Shown here in pieces: positions 1 to 9,500 of a stretch of 29,681 nt of DNA. This DNA comes from Pinguiococcus pyrenoidosus. Its lineage: Eukaryota > Sar > Pinguiophyceae > Pinguiochrysidales > Pinguiochrysidaceae. Below the pieces are notes generated by a model that worked only from the letters and a program-made list of their open reading frames with translations, was not told where the DNA came from and ran no database searches. The translations under genes were made by a program, and so were the position numbers. Each line of letters begins with the position of its first letter. Positions within the stretch are counted from its first letter, which is position 1. The stretch is from positions 1-29,681 of the forward strand of contig JAAMXY010001567.1 of assembly GCA_019677205.1 (NCBI GenBank). The letters run 5' to 3'.

Positions 1-742
1 CGTGGATCATCGTCGCGCGCCGCGAACCTGTGCCCGATCGATTCTTCTTGGATTTCAGCAGGCCAGCACATGCGGTGACGAGCCAGAAGGTGGATCGCCA
101 CCCTTCCCCAACGGCTCCGCCAGCCAGGGACGACGCCGCCCGCACCCCACCGACACCTGGAGCGCAAGCCGGTTACGATTGTCCAAGCGTCCAAGCACAT
201 CGCACAATCCATTGGCTCTCGGAGGGAAGGTTACCGGCGCCCACAGATCCACCCGCGAACGACATCAGCCGCCCCAGAAGGGACACCGCTTCGGTCACCA
301 TCTCGGCCGGCTCGTTCTCTTGGTTGCGCTCACGCTCCCGTGCCAAGCGCTGCGTTTGGATGCGGTAGCTGCTGAGTTCCACCTTGCACTGCGCGAAGCC
401 CAAACCTGTCAACAATAGTACTGGCGGCAGCAGCAGCAGCGGCGCAAGGAAGCGCGCATCGGACAGCAGCACCACACCAGCGCAGAATGCGGATAAGAGC
501 AGTCCCGCTAGCCAAGCGCGGATAAGCATAGACGCACAGGCGGCCAAGATGTCTCTTTCCACGTCCACCTGCTCGCGGAGGCTTCGCACGGCGGCGGCGT
601 GGTCCTGGCGCGCCCATTCTGCATCTTCGATGCGCGCTTCCAGGATCTCCATCTCCTTGTCGATGTCCGCGCGCAGCGCCGCGTTCACGTGCTGCACCGC
701 AGCGAGCTGCTCCTGTAGCTCCAGCACGTCGTCCGCAGCCAT
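1..742 (-). CDS. Coiled-coil protein with a two-helix membrane hairpin; partial, runs off left edge
   Basis: I do not recognise the family. The ATG at 742 opens a frame that continues to a stop at 173. Residues about 5-65 are heptad-like and charged (coiled coil). Two hydrophobic segments follow at about 76-94 and 98-117, then a basic/polar helix at about 119-145 (RLARERERNQE). This suggests a membrane hairpin with cytosolic coiled coils. A 78-nt intron at 157-234 (donor GTAACC, acceptor CTCCAG) is plausible because its length matches other introns here and the joined frame then stays open to base 1, including a hydrophobic STFWLVTACAGLL stretch. Without splicing the protein is 189 aa; with it, it is about 220 aa and incomplete. 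It lies head to head with COG4, 272 bp between starts. The coding call is fairly safe; the splice is inferred, since the donor is weak. Confidence 0.55.
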
Positions 743-1014
743 ACCCCTCTCCGATACGCGCGGTGGCTTTGCGCGCGAAAGGTACGAACCAAAAAGCGCG
801 CGAACGCCTCCGAAGCCGCCCTCGATCCCTCTGTCACACTCCCTTCCATCCTTGTGTCTGTCTGTCTGTCTGTCATAGGCTCGCTTTCACAAGCATCAAT
901 GTCACAATCATCAATATCGATCCTGCACAAACTTCGTGTTTCGAACGACGAAAAGAGAAGAGGCAATGAAAATCCTTCCGTCTTCGCCTCATTTTGGCGC
1001 GCTTTTCCTCGGCG
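743..1014. promoter_or_regulatory. Shared upstream region of the coiled-coil gene and COG4
   Basis: This 272-bp gap separates two divergent start codons, so it should hold both promoters. It has no TATA box that I can see. It contains a TGTC microsatellite at 855-874 and an E2F-like TTTGGCGC at 993-1000, 15 bp before the COG4 ATG. Confidence 0.5.
855..874. repeat. (TGTC)5 microsatellite
   Basis: Five perfect tandem copies of TGTC lie in the divergent intergenic region, followed by ATAGG. Confidence 0.9.
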
Positions 1015-3531
1015 ATGGCAGCGGATCTGGCGACGCTGCGCAGCGCTCTACAGCGGCAGAAGGGCCGCCTAGCGGAAGAGACGCGTGCGCGTTCGGAGCG
1101 GCTCCAAGCTCTGCGGCTGGCTTCGGCGCACTTCGCGGCAGAAGAGCCTTTGGCGTCGCAGCTGAGCCGTTTGGGGGGATTCCCGCGCGTCGCGTCTTCT
1201 CTCCACGCGCCAGCCGAGGCTCTGGAGGCGCAGATTTCCGCGTCGCAGGCCCTGGCGGAGAGCGTGTCCGGCGTCGTGCGGCATCTGGACGAACTGCAGC
1301 TAAAAGTCCAGACAGCGCTCGCACTGGTGAACGATGTTGCGAACTTGAAAGAGTGCGTGGCCACGGCCCGACGAGGCCTGGAAGGGGGGGATCTGAGCGC
1401 TGCGGCCTCTGCTGCGCGGCGCTTCCGCGTCATGGATGGCGAGAACCGGCGGCTCAGCGTGCTGGAGTCGATTGCCCCCGACGACTTCGCCGCGATGGAT
1501 TACGCCGTTCGGCGGACTCAACGAGAGGTCACTGCGGCGCTGGAGAAGTTGTCTCACGACGGCGCTGATGCGAATCGCAACGACGAGGTTTTGAAGCTGA
1601 GCCTGCTGCTCGGGTCGCTTGGCAAGGCCAAGGAGGGGCTGCGCAAGTATCTGCACTTCATGGACAAGGTGATCGACCAGCAGCTTGGTGCCAGCCGCGA
1701 CTTTCAGCCGATGGCGGGAGAGGCCGCGACCTTCAACCCTGCCCCGATGCTGTCAAGGGTCTTCAACAGCAGCGCCAATCTCCTCATGCGCAACCTTCGC
1801 AACGTTACCGAGGCCTTCGAGAGCGAACGAGGAGGAGTGGAGTTCCTCCGCCTCGTCGAACTCAAGGTGGAAGCGAGAGCCGCCCTTGTCATCAGATCCT
1901 TTGTTCAGGGCCGTGATCTCAACAGCCGTGCGGCGGAAGCGCTGGGGCCGGGAGCGGGTGGAAATCCATCCGCTCAGCTGAGATCGTCGTCGAGCCCGCT
2001 GGAGCTCCAGCAACGGACGCTGACCCTGAACCTGCTGAACGACTGTGCCCTGATTCTGCAGCATTGCGAGACATACTCCAGATACATGCACATGTGCTTC
2101 GAGGGCGAGGCAGAGCACGCGAAGACGCCAACACCGGAAAGGACGACTCAGTCAGAGCTTGCGGAGTCCGTGGCGGAGCTCGCCGCGCACTACAGTTCGA
2201 TCGAGTTCCAGATGGTGCAGGCGGCCATGGTGAAGGCGCTATCCCAAGACTCCATGCTGGAAGCCGAGGAGGCCTCCGCCTATCCCCGACCGTTTCCCAG
2301 TGTGGAGGAATCCTTCTTCGCAATCAAGCAGAGTGTGCGGCGCGCCCTGGCCACGGGAAACGCCGGCGCCGCCAGTGCGACGATCAACCACGCCTGCAAT
2401 GCGCTGACGATGACGCTTCTGGTTGCGTATGACACTCTGATCAAGCGGATCGCACCGCCGCCGCCCCAACTTCTTGTAGAAATGGGACGTGGCGGCGGCG
2501 TCGGTGGTGGCGCGGCTCTCCAGGCGCAGATCGCCGCTCGATTCCAGCGCGGCTTGACGACGATGACAACTGCGACAATGACGTTCGGGGACAAGCTTTC
2601 ATTGGGGTTTGGTAACCTGGGCCTGGGGGACGGTCTCAGTGCAGGCCAGTCCCAGAAGCCCTTGTCGAACGACCGACGGAAGGAAGAGATCGACGATCCC
2701 ATTCGCATCAACCTTCGCGTGCTAAACACTTTGGCGATGGGGAGGGCCTACGTCAAGCAGCTGCAGATGGACTGCAAGACACGACTGCTGGAGACCTTCG
2801 AGGCCGGGAGTGGCGCTGTCCAGTTGAAGGCGGTGATTGACAACATGACCTCGGTGGGTGCAGGCTTCGATGATTCGCTCGGCGCCGGCCTGGACGCCGT
2901 CGTGGGGGTCCTGAAGTCACCATTGAAGCAGATCATCACGGCTGGGATAGGGGCGGCTTCGTCGGGGAGCACGGAAGGGGAACGGGAAGCGGCACCTTCG
3001 TACAAGATGAGTGAAGTTGACTTTAACAACGCCAACGCGAATCCAAATCCGTGGATCTTCCGCACCATCGCAGCTCTGCAAGTGCTCCTGCAGCCGTATC
3101 GCGAGGCCATCTTGCTCGAGATTTGGGCGCAGCTGCTGCAGAGGATCTGTGGCTTCTTCTCGAAGTGCATCGAGGGGGCCATCATGAAGCATGATTTTAC
3201 GCTGTGGGGTGCCCTCCAGTTCGACAAGGAGCTCCGGATGATCATTCTTTTCTTCAAGCATCTCGTCAATGGCGGCGAAGAAGATGGACAAAGTAGCTCG
3301 GTCGGTGAGGAGGTCGATGGGGATCGGCTTGTGAAGGCAGCCTTCCAGAGGTTGCAGCAGGTCGCGCAGCTCTTGAACGTCTCGGAGGTGGACGAGGCAT
3401 TGGATTACTACGACGCGACGTCCGTGTCCTCATCTCGACGATCTCACCTCACCGCGAGCGAGGTGAAGCAGATCTTGGGCCTTCGCAAGGATCTTGATCC
3501 GGATGCAATCAAGCGACTAGCAATATCTTAG
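1015..3531 (+). CDS. COG4: COG complex subunit 4 (Golgi tethering)
   Basis: The product is an 838-aa soluble protein in one uninterrupted frame; human COG4 is about 785 aa. COG4 is a lobe A subunit of the conserved oligomeric Golgi complex, a multisubunit tether for retrograde vesicles within the Golgi. The N-terminal 60-170 residues are helical and coiled-coil prone. The middle has the COG4-type pattern KAKEGLRKYLHFMDKVI. The C-terminus, ASEVKQILGLRKDLDPDAIKRL, closely follows the family's conserved end (x-EV-Q-L-LR-D-...-IKRL). Two glycine-rich insertions (around EMGRGGGVGGG and FGNLGLGDGL, roughly residues 490-550) look lineage-specific. The frame is open upstream to a TTG at 994, but the first ATG is at 1015 (MAADLATL). 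No intron is needed. It converges on the ADP/ATP carrier gene. Confidence 0.92.
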   Translation: MAADLATLRSALQRQKGRLAEETRARSERLQALRLASAHFAAEEPLASQLSRLGGFPRVASSLHAPAEALEAQISASQALAESVSGVVRHLDELQLKVQTALALVNDVANLKECVATARRGLEGGDLSAAASAARRFRVMDGENRRLSVLESIAPDDFAAMDYAVRRTQREVTAALEKLSHDGADANRNDEVLKLSLLLGSLGKAKEGLRKYLHFMDKVIDQQLGASRDFQPMAGEAATFNPAPMLSRVFNSSANLLMRNLRNVTEAFESERGGVEFLRLVELKVEARAALVIRSFVQGRDLNSRAAEALGPGAGGNPSAQLRSSSSPLELQQRTLTLNLLNDCALILQHCETYSRYMHMCFEGEAEHAKTPTPERTTQSELAESVAELAAHYSSIEFQMVQAAMVKALSQDSMLEAEEASAYPRPFPSVEESFFAIKQSVRRALATGNAGAASATINHACNALTMTLLVAYDTLIKRIAPPPPQLLVEMGRGGGVGGGAALQAQIAARFQRGLTTMTTATMTFGDKLSLGFGNLGLGDGLSAGQSQKPLSNDRRKEEIDDPIRINLRVLNTLAMGRAYVKQLQMDCKTRLLETFEAGSGAVQLKAVIDNMTSVGAGFDDSLGAGLDAVVGVLKSPLKQIITAGIGAASSGSTEGEREAAPSYKMSEVDFNNANANPNPWIFRTIAALQVLLQPYREAILLEIWAQLLQRICGFFSKCIEGAIMKHDFTLWGALQFDKELRMIILFFKHLVNGGEEDGQSSSVGEEVDGDRLVKAAFQRLQQVAQLLNVSEVDEALDYYDATSVSSSRRSHLTASEVKQILGLRKDLDPDAIKRLAIS

Positions 3532-3589
3532 GACACTAGAGTAGACCCATGAACGGCGCCAAAGGTGGGAACAGGCGATACTCTTAGAG

Positions 3590-3609
3590 ATCCCTTTCCG
3601 CGAAGGGAT
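3590..3609. repeat. Perfect 7-bp inverted repeat (hairpin)
   Basis: The arms ATCCCTT (3590-3596) and AAGGGAT (3603-3609) flank a 6-nt loop, 58 bp after the COG4 stop. It could be a 3'-UTR structure. Confidence 0.7.
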
Positions 3610-3614
3610 TCCTC

Positions 3615-3648
3615 CTTTTGCCCCGCCTCGGACCCCTTAAGGCAAAAG
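3615..3648. repeat. Perfect 8-bp inverted repeat (hairpin)
   Basis: The arms CTTTTGCC (3615-3622) and GGCAAAAG (3641-3648) flank an 18-nt loop. It lies directly after the first hairpin, downstream of COG4. Confidence 0.7.
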
Positions 3649-3766
3649 AACACGCACAGAACAAAAGAACTTGAAATCAAGCGATTCTTCGTTTTGGAAG
3701 CCTTGGTCAGGAGTCAACTATCCGGCTACTCGATGCGCCTCGCGGATCGACTTGGCCTGGATCCTT

Positions 3767-3790
3767 GCGGCGCGGCGCGGCGCGGCGTGG
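3767..3790. repeat. CGCGG short tandem repeat
   Basis: About four copies of the pentamer CGCGG lie between two convergent genes, with a one-base deviation at the right end. Confidence 0.75.
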
Positions 3791-3948
3791 ACGATTTACC
3801 GGAGGAGCCGTGTAAGGCGCAAGAGCGGCGTGGTGCGGTTGCAGTCTTCCTCCAGTAGAGCGACCTTTGCTTTCCCCCTAAGGGGAGTCAATGGGAACTA
3901 CAGGACTGGACGATCCCCCAGTCCTGGTCTCAGCCTCCGCTGCAGCCC

Positions 3949-4881
3949 TCAGCCGATCTGTGAGAAGGATTCGTACAGGATCAGCATCAACGCTCCACCA
4001 CCACTTCTGATGACGTTTGCCAGAATTCCGCTGTAGAATGCTTGGACGCCCTCGCGCTTGAGGATGTGCCGCGCAGCTCCCAGCGCGGTGGTGTACTGAA
4101 CGGGATGGCCCAAAGCCTTTCGTCCTGCCTGCATCATGAGCCGTCTCCTGACCGTGTCCAACGGATATACCAGCGTGCCCGACGTGGTGGTGACGACCTG
4201 CGCAAGCAGGAAGCGCGTGAAAATGGAGGCATCGTCCCTCAAGACCTTGTGCCGGAGGAAGTCGTAGCCACCCATGTAGAGAGCGCGGAAGATGACGATC
4301 CCCGTGAACGCCACTGGGAAGCCATGGTACAGCTCGAGCACACCACCCCCACGGAACACCTTGACAATGCAATCAAAGAGCCCCGTGAATTGCCGCTCGG
4401 ACAATCCTCGGCCCACATCCGCCGCAAGTCGCGTCCTTGCCAGGTCCAGAGGGTACGTCCCAACCAGGCAGGTGCCCCCCGCCGCTCCACCAGCTGCCAG
4501 GTTCCCCAGGAAGAATCTCCACGTGTCTTCCTTGCCGACTTCCCTCACGAACACGGCCTTGTACTGGTCCTTGCATGCAAAGTTGATGGCCTGCTGCGGA
4601 AAGTATCGCACGACGTTGGCCATGTTTCCCCGCCAGAAGCTCAGGAAGCCCTGCTCGTGATAGACTCTCCACACGCAGTCCACCACGCCGCGGTAGCGCT
4701 GCTCTCGCCCCAGCTGTACAGACGCACCCTGCGTCTGGAGCAGTAGCTTCACGCGGTCCACAGGCGCGAAGGCGGTCTTCGCGACGATCCCGGACAAGCC
4801 GCCAGCGAGGAGGTCCTTCCCAAAGCGAAGCATATGACTTTCCCAGCCGGCCGACACTTGCTCTAGGCGCTGGCCAGGCAT
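3949..4881 (-). CDS. Mitochondrial ADP/ATP carrier (adenine nucleotide translocase)
   Basis: This 310-aa, intronless mitochondrial carrier exchanges cytosolic ADP for matrix ATP across the inner mitochondrial membrane. It has three carrier repeats, each with the PxDxxR/K signature: PVDRVK near residue 40, PLDLAR near 144 and PLDTVR near 240. The family-specific stretch FWRGNMANVVRYFPQQAINF (82-101) is diagnostic. The nucleotide-carrier signature reads RRRLMM (245-250) rather than the usual RRRMMM, and the repeat-2 substrate-site tyrosine of the GIIIYRA motif is Phe198 here (GIVIFRA). The matrix-facing arginines of RYFP (Arg92) and NVIR (Arg292) are kept. The ATG at 4881 gives a usual-length N-terminus with no cleavable presequence, as is normal for carriers. 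It is divergent from the FKBP gene, 295 bp apart. An atypical AAC paralogue is possible. Confidence 0.93.
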   Translation of the reverse strand: MPGQRLEQVSAGWESHMLRFGKDLLAGGLSGIVAKTAFAPVDRVKLLLQTQGASVQLGREQRYRGVVDCVWRVYHEQGFLSFWRGNMANVVRYFPQQAINFACKDQYKAVFVREVGKEDTWRFFLGNLAAGGAAGGTCLVGTYPLDLARTRLAADVGRGLSERQFTGLFDCIVKVFRGGGVLELYHGFPVAFTGIVIFRALYMGGYDFLRHKVLRDDASIFTRFLLAQVVTTTSGTLVYPLDTVRRRLMMQAGRKALGHPVQYTTALGAARHILKREGVQAFYSGILANVIRSGGGALMLILYESFSQIG

Positions 4882-5176
4882 GCTCGCAAGGAGTGGCGCA
4901 CGTTTGGCGCTAAACTATGTTTCTGGACTGGCGTTTGGCGCGCGTCCACTCCAAATTCGGCCGTCGCTGATCAGGATTTCCGCGGATTTCCCGGTTTTCC
5001 TTCGACCAAGTTTCACCCCCTTGGTTCTGAGGAGCGGATTCTTCGAGATTCGGCAAGGATAGCAAAGGGAAAGGGGGAAACTTGGGGAATCAAGTCCGTA
5101 CGAGCGCCTGACCACGTTTAACGGTGCTTTGGCTTCAATCCTGGCAAATCTGCGCCTTTCGCGCTCGGTTTCGCCC
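4882..5176. promoter_or_regulatory. Bidirectional upstream region of carrier and FKBP genes
   Basis: The 295 bp between two divergent ATGs hold two E2F-like TTTGGCGC sites (4903-4910 and 4934-4941) and a near-tandem pair GGATTTCC (4974-4981 and 4984-4991). Similar GATTTCC/GGAAATC words recur upstream of VPS8 and EMC6. No TATA box is evident. Confidence 0.55.
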
Positions 5177-6109
5177 ATGAGGTCCATCATGCTGATTGGT
5201 AGCTGCCTTGGCTTGGCGCACGGATGGGCGCCGCCAATGAGCATGACCCACAAGGGCCATCTGCACCGCCGAGAGCTGCTCACGCGCGGGCTTTTGGCGT
5301 CCGGAGCAGCTCTGCTGGCCCCCGGCCCGCCCGCGCAAGCCCTTGTCAAGGGAAATACCCCGCCGCCGACGAAGAAAGCGCCCCCCGGAGCGGGGCGTGG
5401 CCAGTCGGCGTCCATCGAAGAGGCGCGGGAGAAGGGCATGGAGCTGGAGGACAAGATGGAAGCTGCTTCGGACGACTACTTTGCGGGACCTCTGGAGCGC
5501 ACGTCGCAGGTAGGCCGATATCTTCGATTCGGAGTGGTATCTCATTTGGGAAAGAAATGAGATCACGGAGAACTGTGCCTTGCGTGTCAGGGCGATCGAT
5601 ACCGAGACGTCGCGTTTGGATCCGGATCCAAGACCGTGGGTCGCGGAGACCAGGTGGACATTCGCTACCGCGTGATGAAGCTCGGCAAGCGCAGTCGCGA
5701 CGGACTGAGCGGGGAAGCCGGGACCGTCTTCAGCTATGGCTACGGCGAAGACGAGGACAAGGAGGGAGACTCGCTCAGCGTGGACGTGGGCTCCGGCCAG
5801 CTGGTGGAGGCCCTTGATAACGCTGTGCTCGGCATGAAGAAGGGCGGCAAGCGGCGAGTGTTTGTGGCTCCGCAGCGCGGGTGGAAGGACATGACCCGAC
5901 CCGAGTGTACCTATGATGGCGCCGGAGGCGGGAAGGCAGTGGACGTCGGCACCGCAGTCGGCATTCCCAGCGTCTCCGTGGCGGAGGCGGAGGACTGCTT
6001 GGATCTTCGGCGTCTCCCCAGACCTAGTACTTATGGCGCAAGACGAAGGCTTGCGAGGCGCTTTGACGAGGGCCTCATTGTCGAGGTCGAGCTGGTCGAC
6101 GTGAAGTAG
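5177..6109 (+). CDS. Plastid (thylakoid lumen) FKBP-type peptidyl-prolyl cis-trans isomerase
   Basis: There are two exons, 5177-5509 and 5591-6109, with an 81-nt intron (GTAGGC..TGTCAG, phase 0), giving 283 aa. FKBPs catalyse cis-trans isomerisation of X-Pro bonds. The leader is multipartite. A signal peptide (residues 1-16, cut near AHG/W17) would enter the ER-associated plastid. A transit-like stretch follows, and then a twin-arginine lumen signal: RR at 31-32, hydrophobic LLASGAALLAPGPP, and AQA at 53-55. The FKBP fold begins after the intron: GSGSKTVGRGDQVDIRYRV, then LVEALDNAVLGMKKGGKRRV, and finally LIVEVELVDVK. It resembles the divergent lumenal FKBPs of plastids, and several active-site aromatics of FKBP12 are not obvious. 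The frame is open upstream to a TTG, but 5177 is the first in-frame ATG and starts the signal peptide exactly. NAA25 follows in tandem. Confidence 0.9.
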
Positions 6110-6537
6110 CTCCGAGTCTGCGACGGCGCTGCCTTGCGTCGTGAGGGGGCCGCCAATACTCTCATCCACTGGTCGACTGCTCTTCCGGAGCCCTTCGTCA
6201 TGCGTTCCCATCCCTCCTCCCTTTGCAGCCACGGCCTCAAATATCTCCCCCTTCCCTTAAACGCCCCAAAAAGAAACCTCGGCGGCATCCACGCAATCTG
6301 ACCAGTCCCCACATCCGCGCCGCTGATCATAGGTTTGCGACGCTCAGCAGCCAGAAGGGGAGCCAAATCTTGTCTCCAGTCAGCAATTCCTGCATCTCAG
6401 ATCTGCCGCCTTTCCCTTTTGCCCAACTCACGATTTTATTTTACGCACTATAGTGATGAAAACAATTGCTAAGGACGGCTTTCCTTTTCGTGGATCTCCG
6501 GAGCGTGCCGGAGATCTCGAGGAAAGATCTGTGACAG
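6110..6537. promoter_or_regulatory. FKBP 3' end and NAA25 upstream region
   Basis: This 428-bp spacer separates two tandem genes. I see no gene in it. Its right end carries the strong hairpin described at 6480-6525. The stretch 6400-6470 is noticeably AT-richer than its surroundings. Confidence 0.5.
6480..6525 (+). promoter_or_regulatory. Strong hairpin in the NAA25 5' leader
   Basis: The perfect 9-bp arms GATCTCCGG (6493-6501) and CCGGAGATC (6508-6516) enclose a 6-nt loop. Outer arms TTTCCT (6480-6485) and AGGAAA (6520-6525) can extend the stem across internal bulges. The structure ends 12 nt before the first in-frame ATG (6538). If transcribed it could hinder scanning; if not, it is a palindromic DNA site. 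Confidence 0.65.
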
Positions 6538-9500
6538 ATGGAGGGAGAGCGCCGCGAAAAGCGCCTGGCTACATCCACTCATTTGTACGCCGCCGGCCTG
6601 CAGCGACGAAGCAGTGCAGGGGCCGATCGTCGCGTTCCGGCGCCTCTCGAGCCCTCGGCTAAACCGGGTGGCGCGCGCGGCAGGATGAGCGGGGGCGGCA
6701 GCTCGGGCAATCGCCGCAAGCTCGACGCAGTCTACAGTGCGTTAAGCGAGCACAATCTGCCCCAGGCCATCAAGCTGAGCCTGCGCAAGGACATCTGCAA
6801 CTGGGACGAGACCAAAGCGCTGCGCGCGCACGCGCTTCAGAGGCTGCTGAGAGTGGACGAGGCTCTGCAGCTTGCGAGAGAAGTCGCGAGCAAAACACCG
6901 ACCGATGTTCTGGTGCTGGAGCCCCTGAAGAATGTGTTCATTAACTCGGTTCGTACCCCGCTGACGCCGCATCGGTGACCCCGCATCTTGTGGCCGCGAG
7001 CTGATCTCGTGGACACACATGCGTCAGGGTCAAACGGAGGAAGCGATCGAGATGCTCAACAACGCCTTGCAGAAATGCCCGGAAAGCGAAGACATCGCGA
7101 GAGAGCTTTACTCGCTCTTTGTGTTTGTTGGTGATCATCTCAAGCAGCAGCGCCTCGGCATGACGCTCAGCAGGACCTTCGACCACAGGCGCTACAAGTT
7201 CTGGACGGCGGTCGCTGTCTACATGCAAGTGAAGAAGGGCGGGAACGAGAGGATCCTTGCGCTTGCAGAGAGAATGATAGCGTCAATCGTCCTGGAGAAC
7301 CGACGGAACGTTTCCGAAGGCGAGGTTCTCTTGTTGGTGGAGATCTGGACGTCTCAAGGGAAGCTCGAAGAGGCGCTGGAGCTCCTTGAATCCCTGGGGG
7401 ACGATCAAGAAGGAGGCAGCGCCGCGGCCGGAGAGCCCATCGACGACGAAGACACGGTTGGCGACACCATTGGCGATTTCATGAGATTGCAACCGATGGA
7501 CGCGATGGATCACGCTGCTCAGCTGCTGCTTCGTCTCGATCGCCCGCGGGAAGCAATGGGCACGGCGTGTCGTCTGATCGAGAAGCAGCCCGACCAATGG
7601 CGCTTCTACGAGACATACTTTCGCGCGATCCGTGCTTCCTGCCTCGCCGATGAGTGCTCCGACAGGCTCGATTGCCTGCGGCAGCACTTAGAGCTAGCCT
7701 GGGAAACGATCTCACAGAGCCAAGAGAGCGACCCCAAGAACCGCGCCGCTTTTCTCGCACCCCTGGAGCTCCTGGTGTCGACGGTCGGAGCCCTGACCAG
7801 GATTGCGGCCCTGGAAGAGGAGCCACGGGCGCCGCTCACGGTGGAGGAAAAGCTGGAATCCATTCTGCCAATCTTCAAGAACATCAATCGATTGAAGGGC
7901 AAGGAAGACCTGAAGCTCGAGGTAGACGGACGCATGTGGAATGGCCCTCTTCCAGATGGCTGGTCTTGCGGGGAGCAGCCAGGACAAAGCTGCGCGGAAG
8001 AGCTTGCGAGACTGCTTGAAGCCTACATCACTCGCTTTTCCCACAAGCCGGCATGTTTCGCTGACGTGACGAAGTTTCTACCAGTTCTCCTTGTTCTAGA
8101 TGAGGCCGCGGTCGAAAGCTTGTCGCTCGCGCTGGCACAGAAAGCGATCGATTGGCGAGATGAGATGCTCGCACTTTGCAGCGAGGACAGCGCTCTGGCA
8201 TTGCAGTTGAATCAAGCAGGTGAAAAGGAGGACGATTCCGCTGAGAATGGAGACGGCGCCAGGGAGGAGACGGATGAACTACTCAAGAAAGCAACGGATC
8301 TTCTGCAGCGCTTCACGTGCATCGTCCGCATGCTGCGCTTCCTCGACGATCGTTCGTCGCTGGGCCGTGTGTGTGGCCTTCGCATCGGCGGCACCGCATG
8401 CGGAGAGCCAGGAGGCGGGAGAGCCGACTGCGCTGGCCTGGTCAGTAGCATCATTCGCATCTACGAGACTACGAAGATCCTGAATGCCCTGGCGACGGGT
8501 GGACAGCGGGAGGTGCAGCAAGGAGACGGGCTCCTAATCGTTGCGGCCGACATACTGCTTGAAGCGGCTGCCGCGGAGCCTGCTTCGCGGCTGGAGCACA
8601 CGATCTGGGCGCTTCATCTGCTGGAGCGCGGCGTGAAGTCATCACCCTACAACCATCGGATCAGGCTTCAAGCTTTGCTTGTATACAGAGCACTGGGTGC
8701 CTTTCTACCAGCGATCGAGCACTACAATGAGCTGCAGGTGAAGCAAATTCAGATGGACACGCTTTCGTATGTCATAGTACCGGGCCTGCTCCGTCTGGGG
8801 TTCTTCAACGAAGCTCAACAACAGTGCGACCGTGTGAGCCGGATGCATCGCAGTGCTGCAAGGGATGCAGCGGAGCACTGCGCAAAAGCCGTGGTGCGGG
8901 GTAACTACCTGCAGGGCACAGAGGTCATGACGTTTCAGCGCGACCGAATGGATTGCAGCCTGCAAAAGGCACTGTGCCATCTGGAAATGGTCCTGCTGAC
9001 GCTGCTTACGGATGTTCACCAACCCGAGGAGTCAGCAACGCTGCTGCGGCGAAGCTTTGAGGAGGAACTAGCGCCGCTATTGAAGGTCGATCTCCTCGAC
9101 CTCTGTGAGCAGGGCAAGGAAGGAGACTTCCTCTCGAGCAACTTTGATTTAACGATCTACGATAGCATCTTCACCGGCAGCCCCCGCGCTGGCTTTCCCT
9201 TGTATCGGGCACGGGCGTTGAAGGAGTATGAGTTGAAGAGATGCGCCGTACTCTTGTTTAGGCAGCGGGTAGGCTTAATTGGCGCCCTTAGATATCTGCT
9301 TTCAGCCGACAGCCTGGACGAGATCAGTCTCGCCAGGCGGTACATAGATGTCCTGAGCTCCACGGTGAATCGCAGCCCCGAAGCCTGGGCGGATGAAGAT
9401 GGCAGCGCAGGCGGTGCGGCACAGGGATCTGAGGAGGCAAATGAAGGGCAGCGGGGGGGAGCGCGAACAGCTAGCAGTGCCGGCCTGTGTCGCTTGGAGG

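Larger units (their letters stand above)
3532..3948. other. Convergent intergenic region between COG4 and the carrier gene
   Basis: These 417 bp hold the 3' ends of two convergent genes. No convincing gene is present. They contain two perfect inverted repeats (3590-3609 and 3615-3648), an imperfect CGCGG tandem repeat at 3767-3790, a short palindrome CCCCTAAGGGG at 3875-3885 and a GCGCCAAA at 3556-3563. Confidence 0.6.

Noticed and set aside
5135-6232. A 365-codon minus-strand frame over the FKBP gene
   Set aside because: It is antisense to both FKBP exons and the intron, with no family resemblance. The sense gene has a leader and an FKBP fold.
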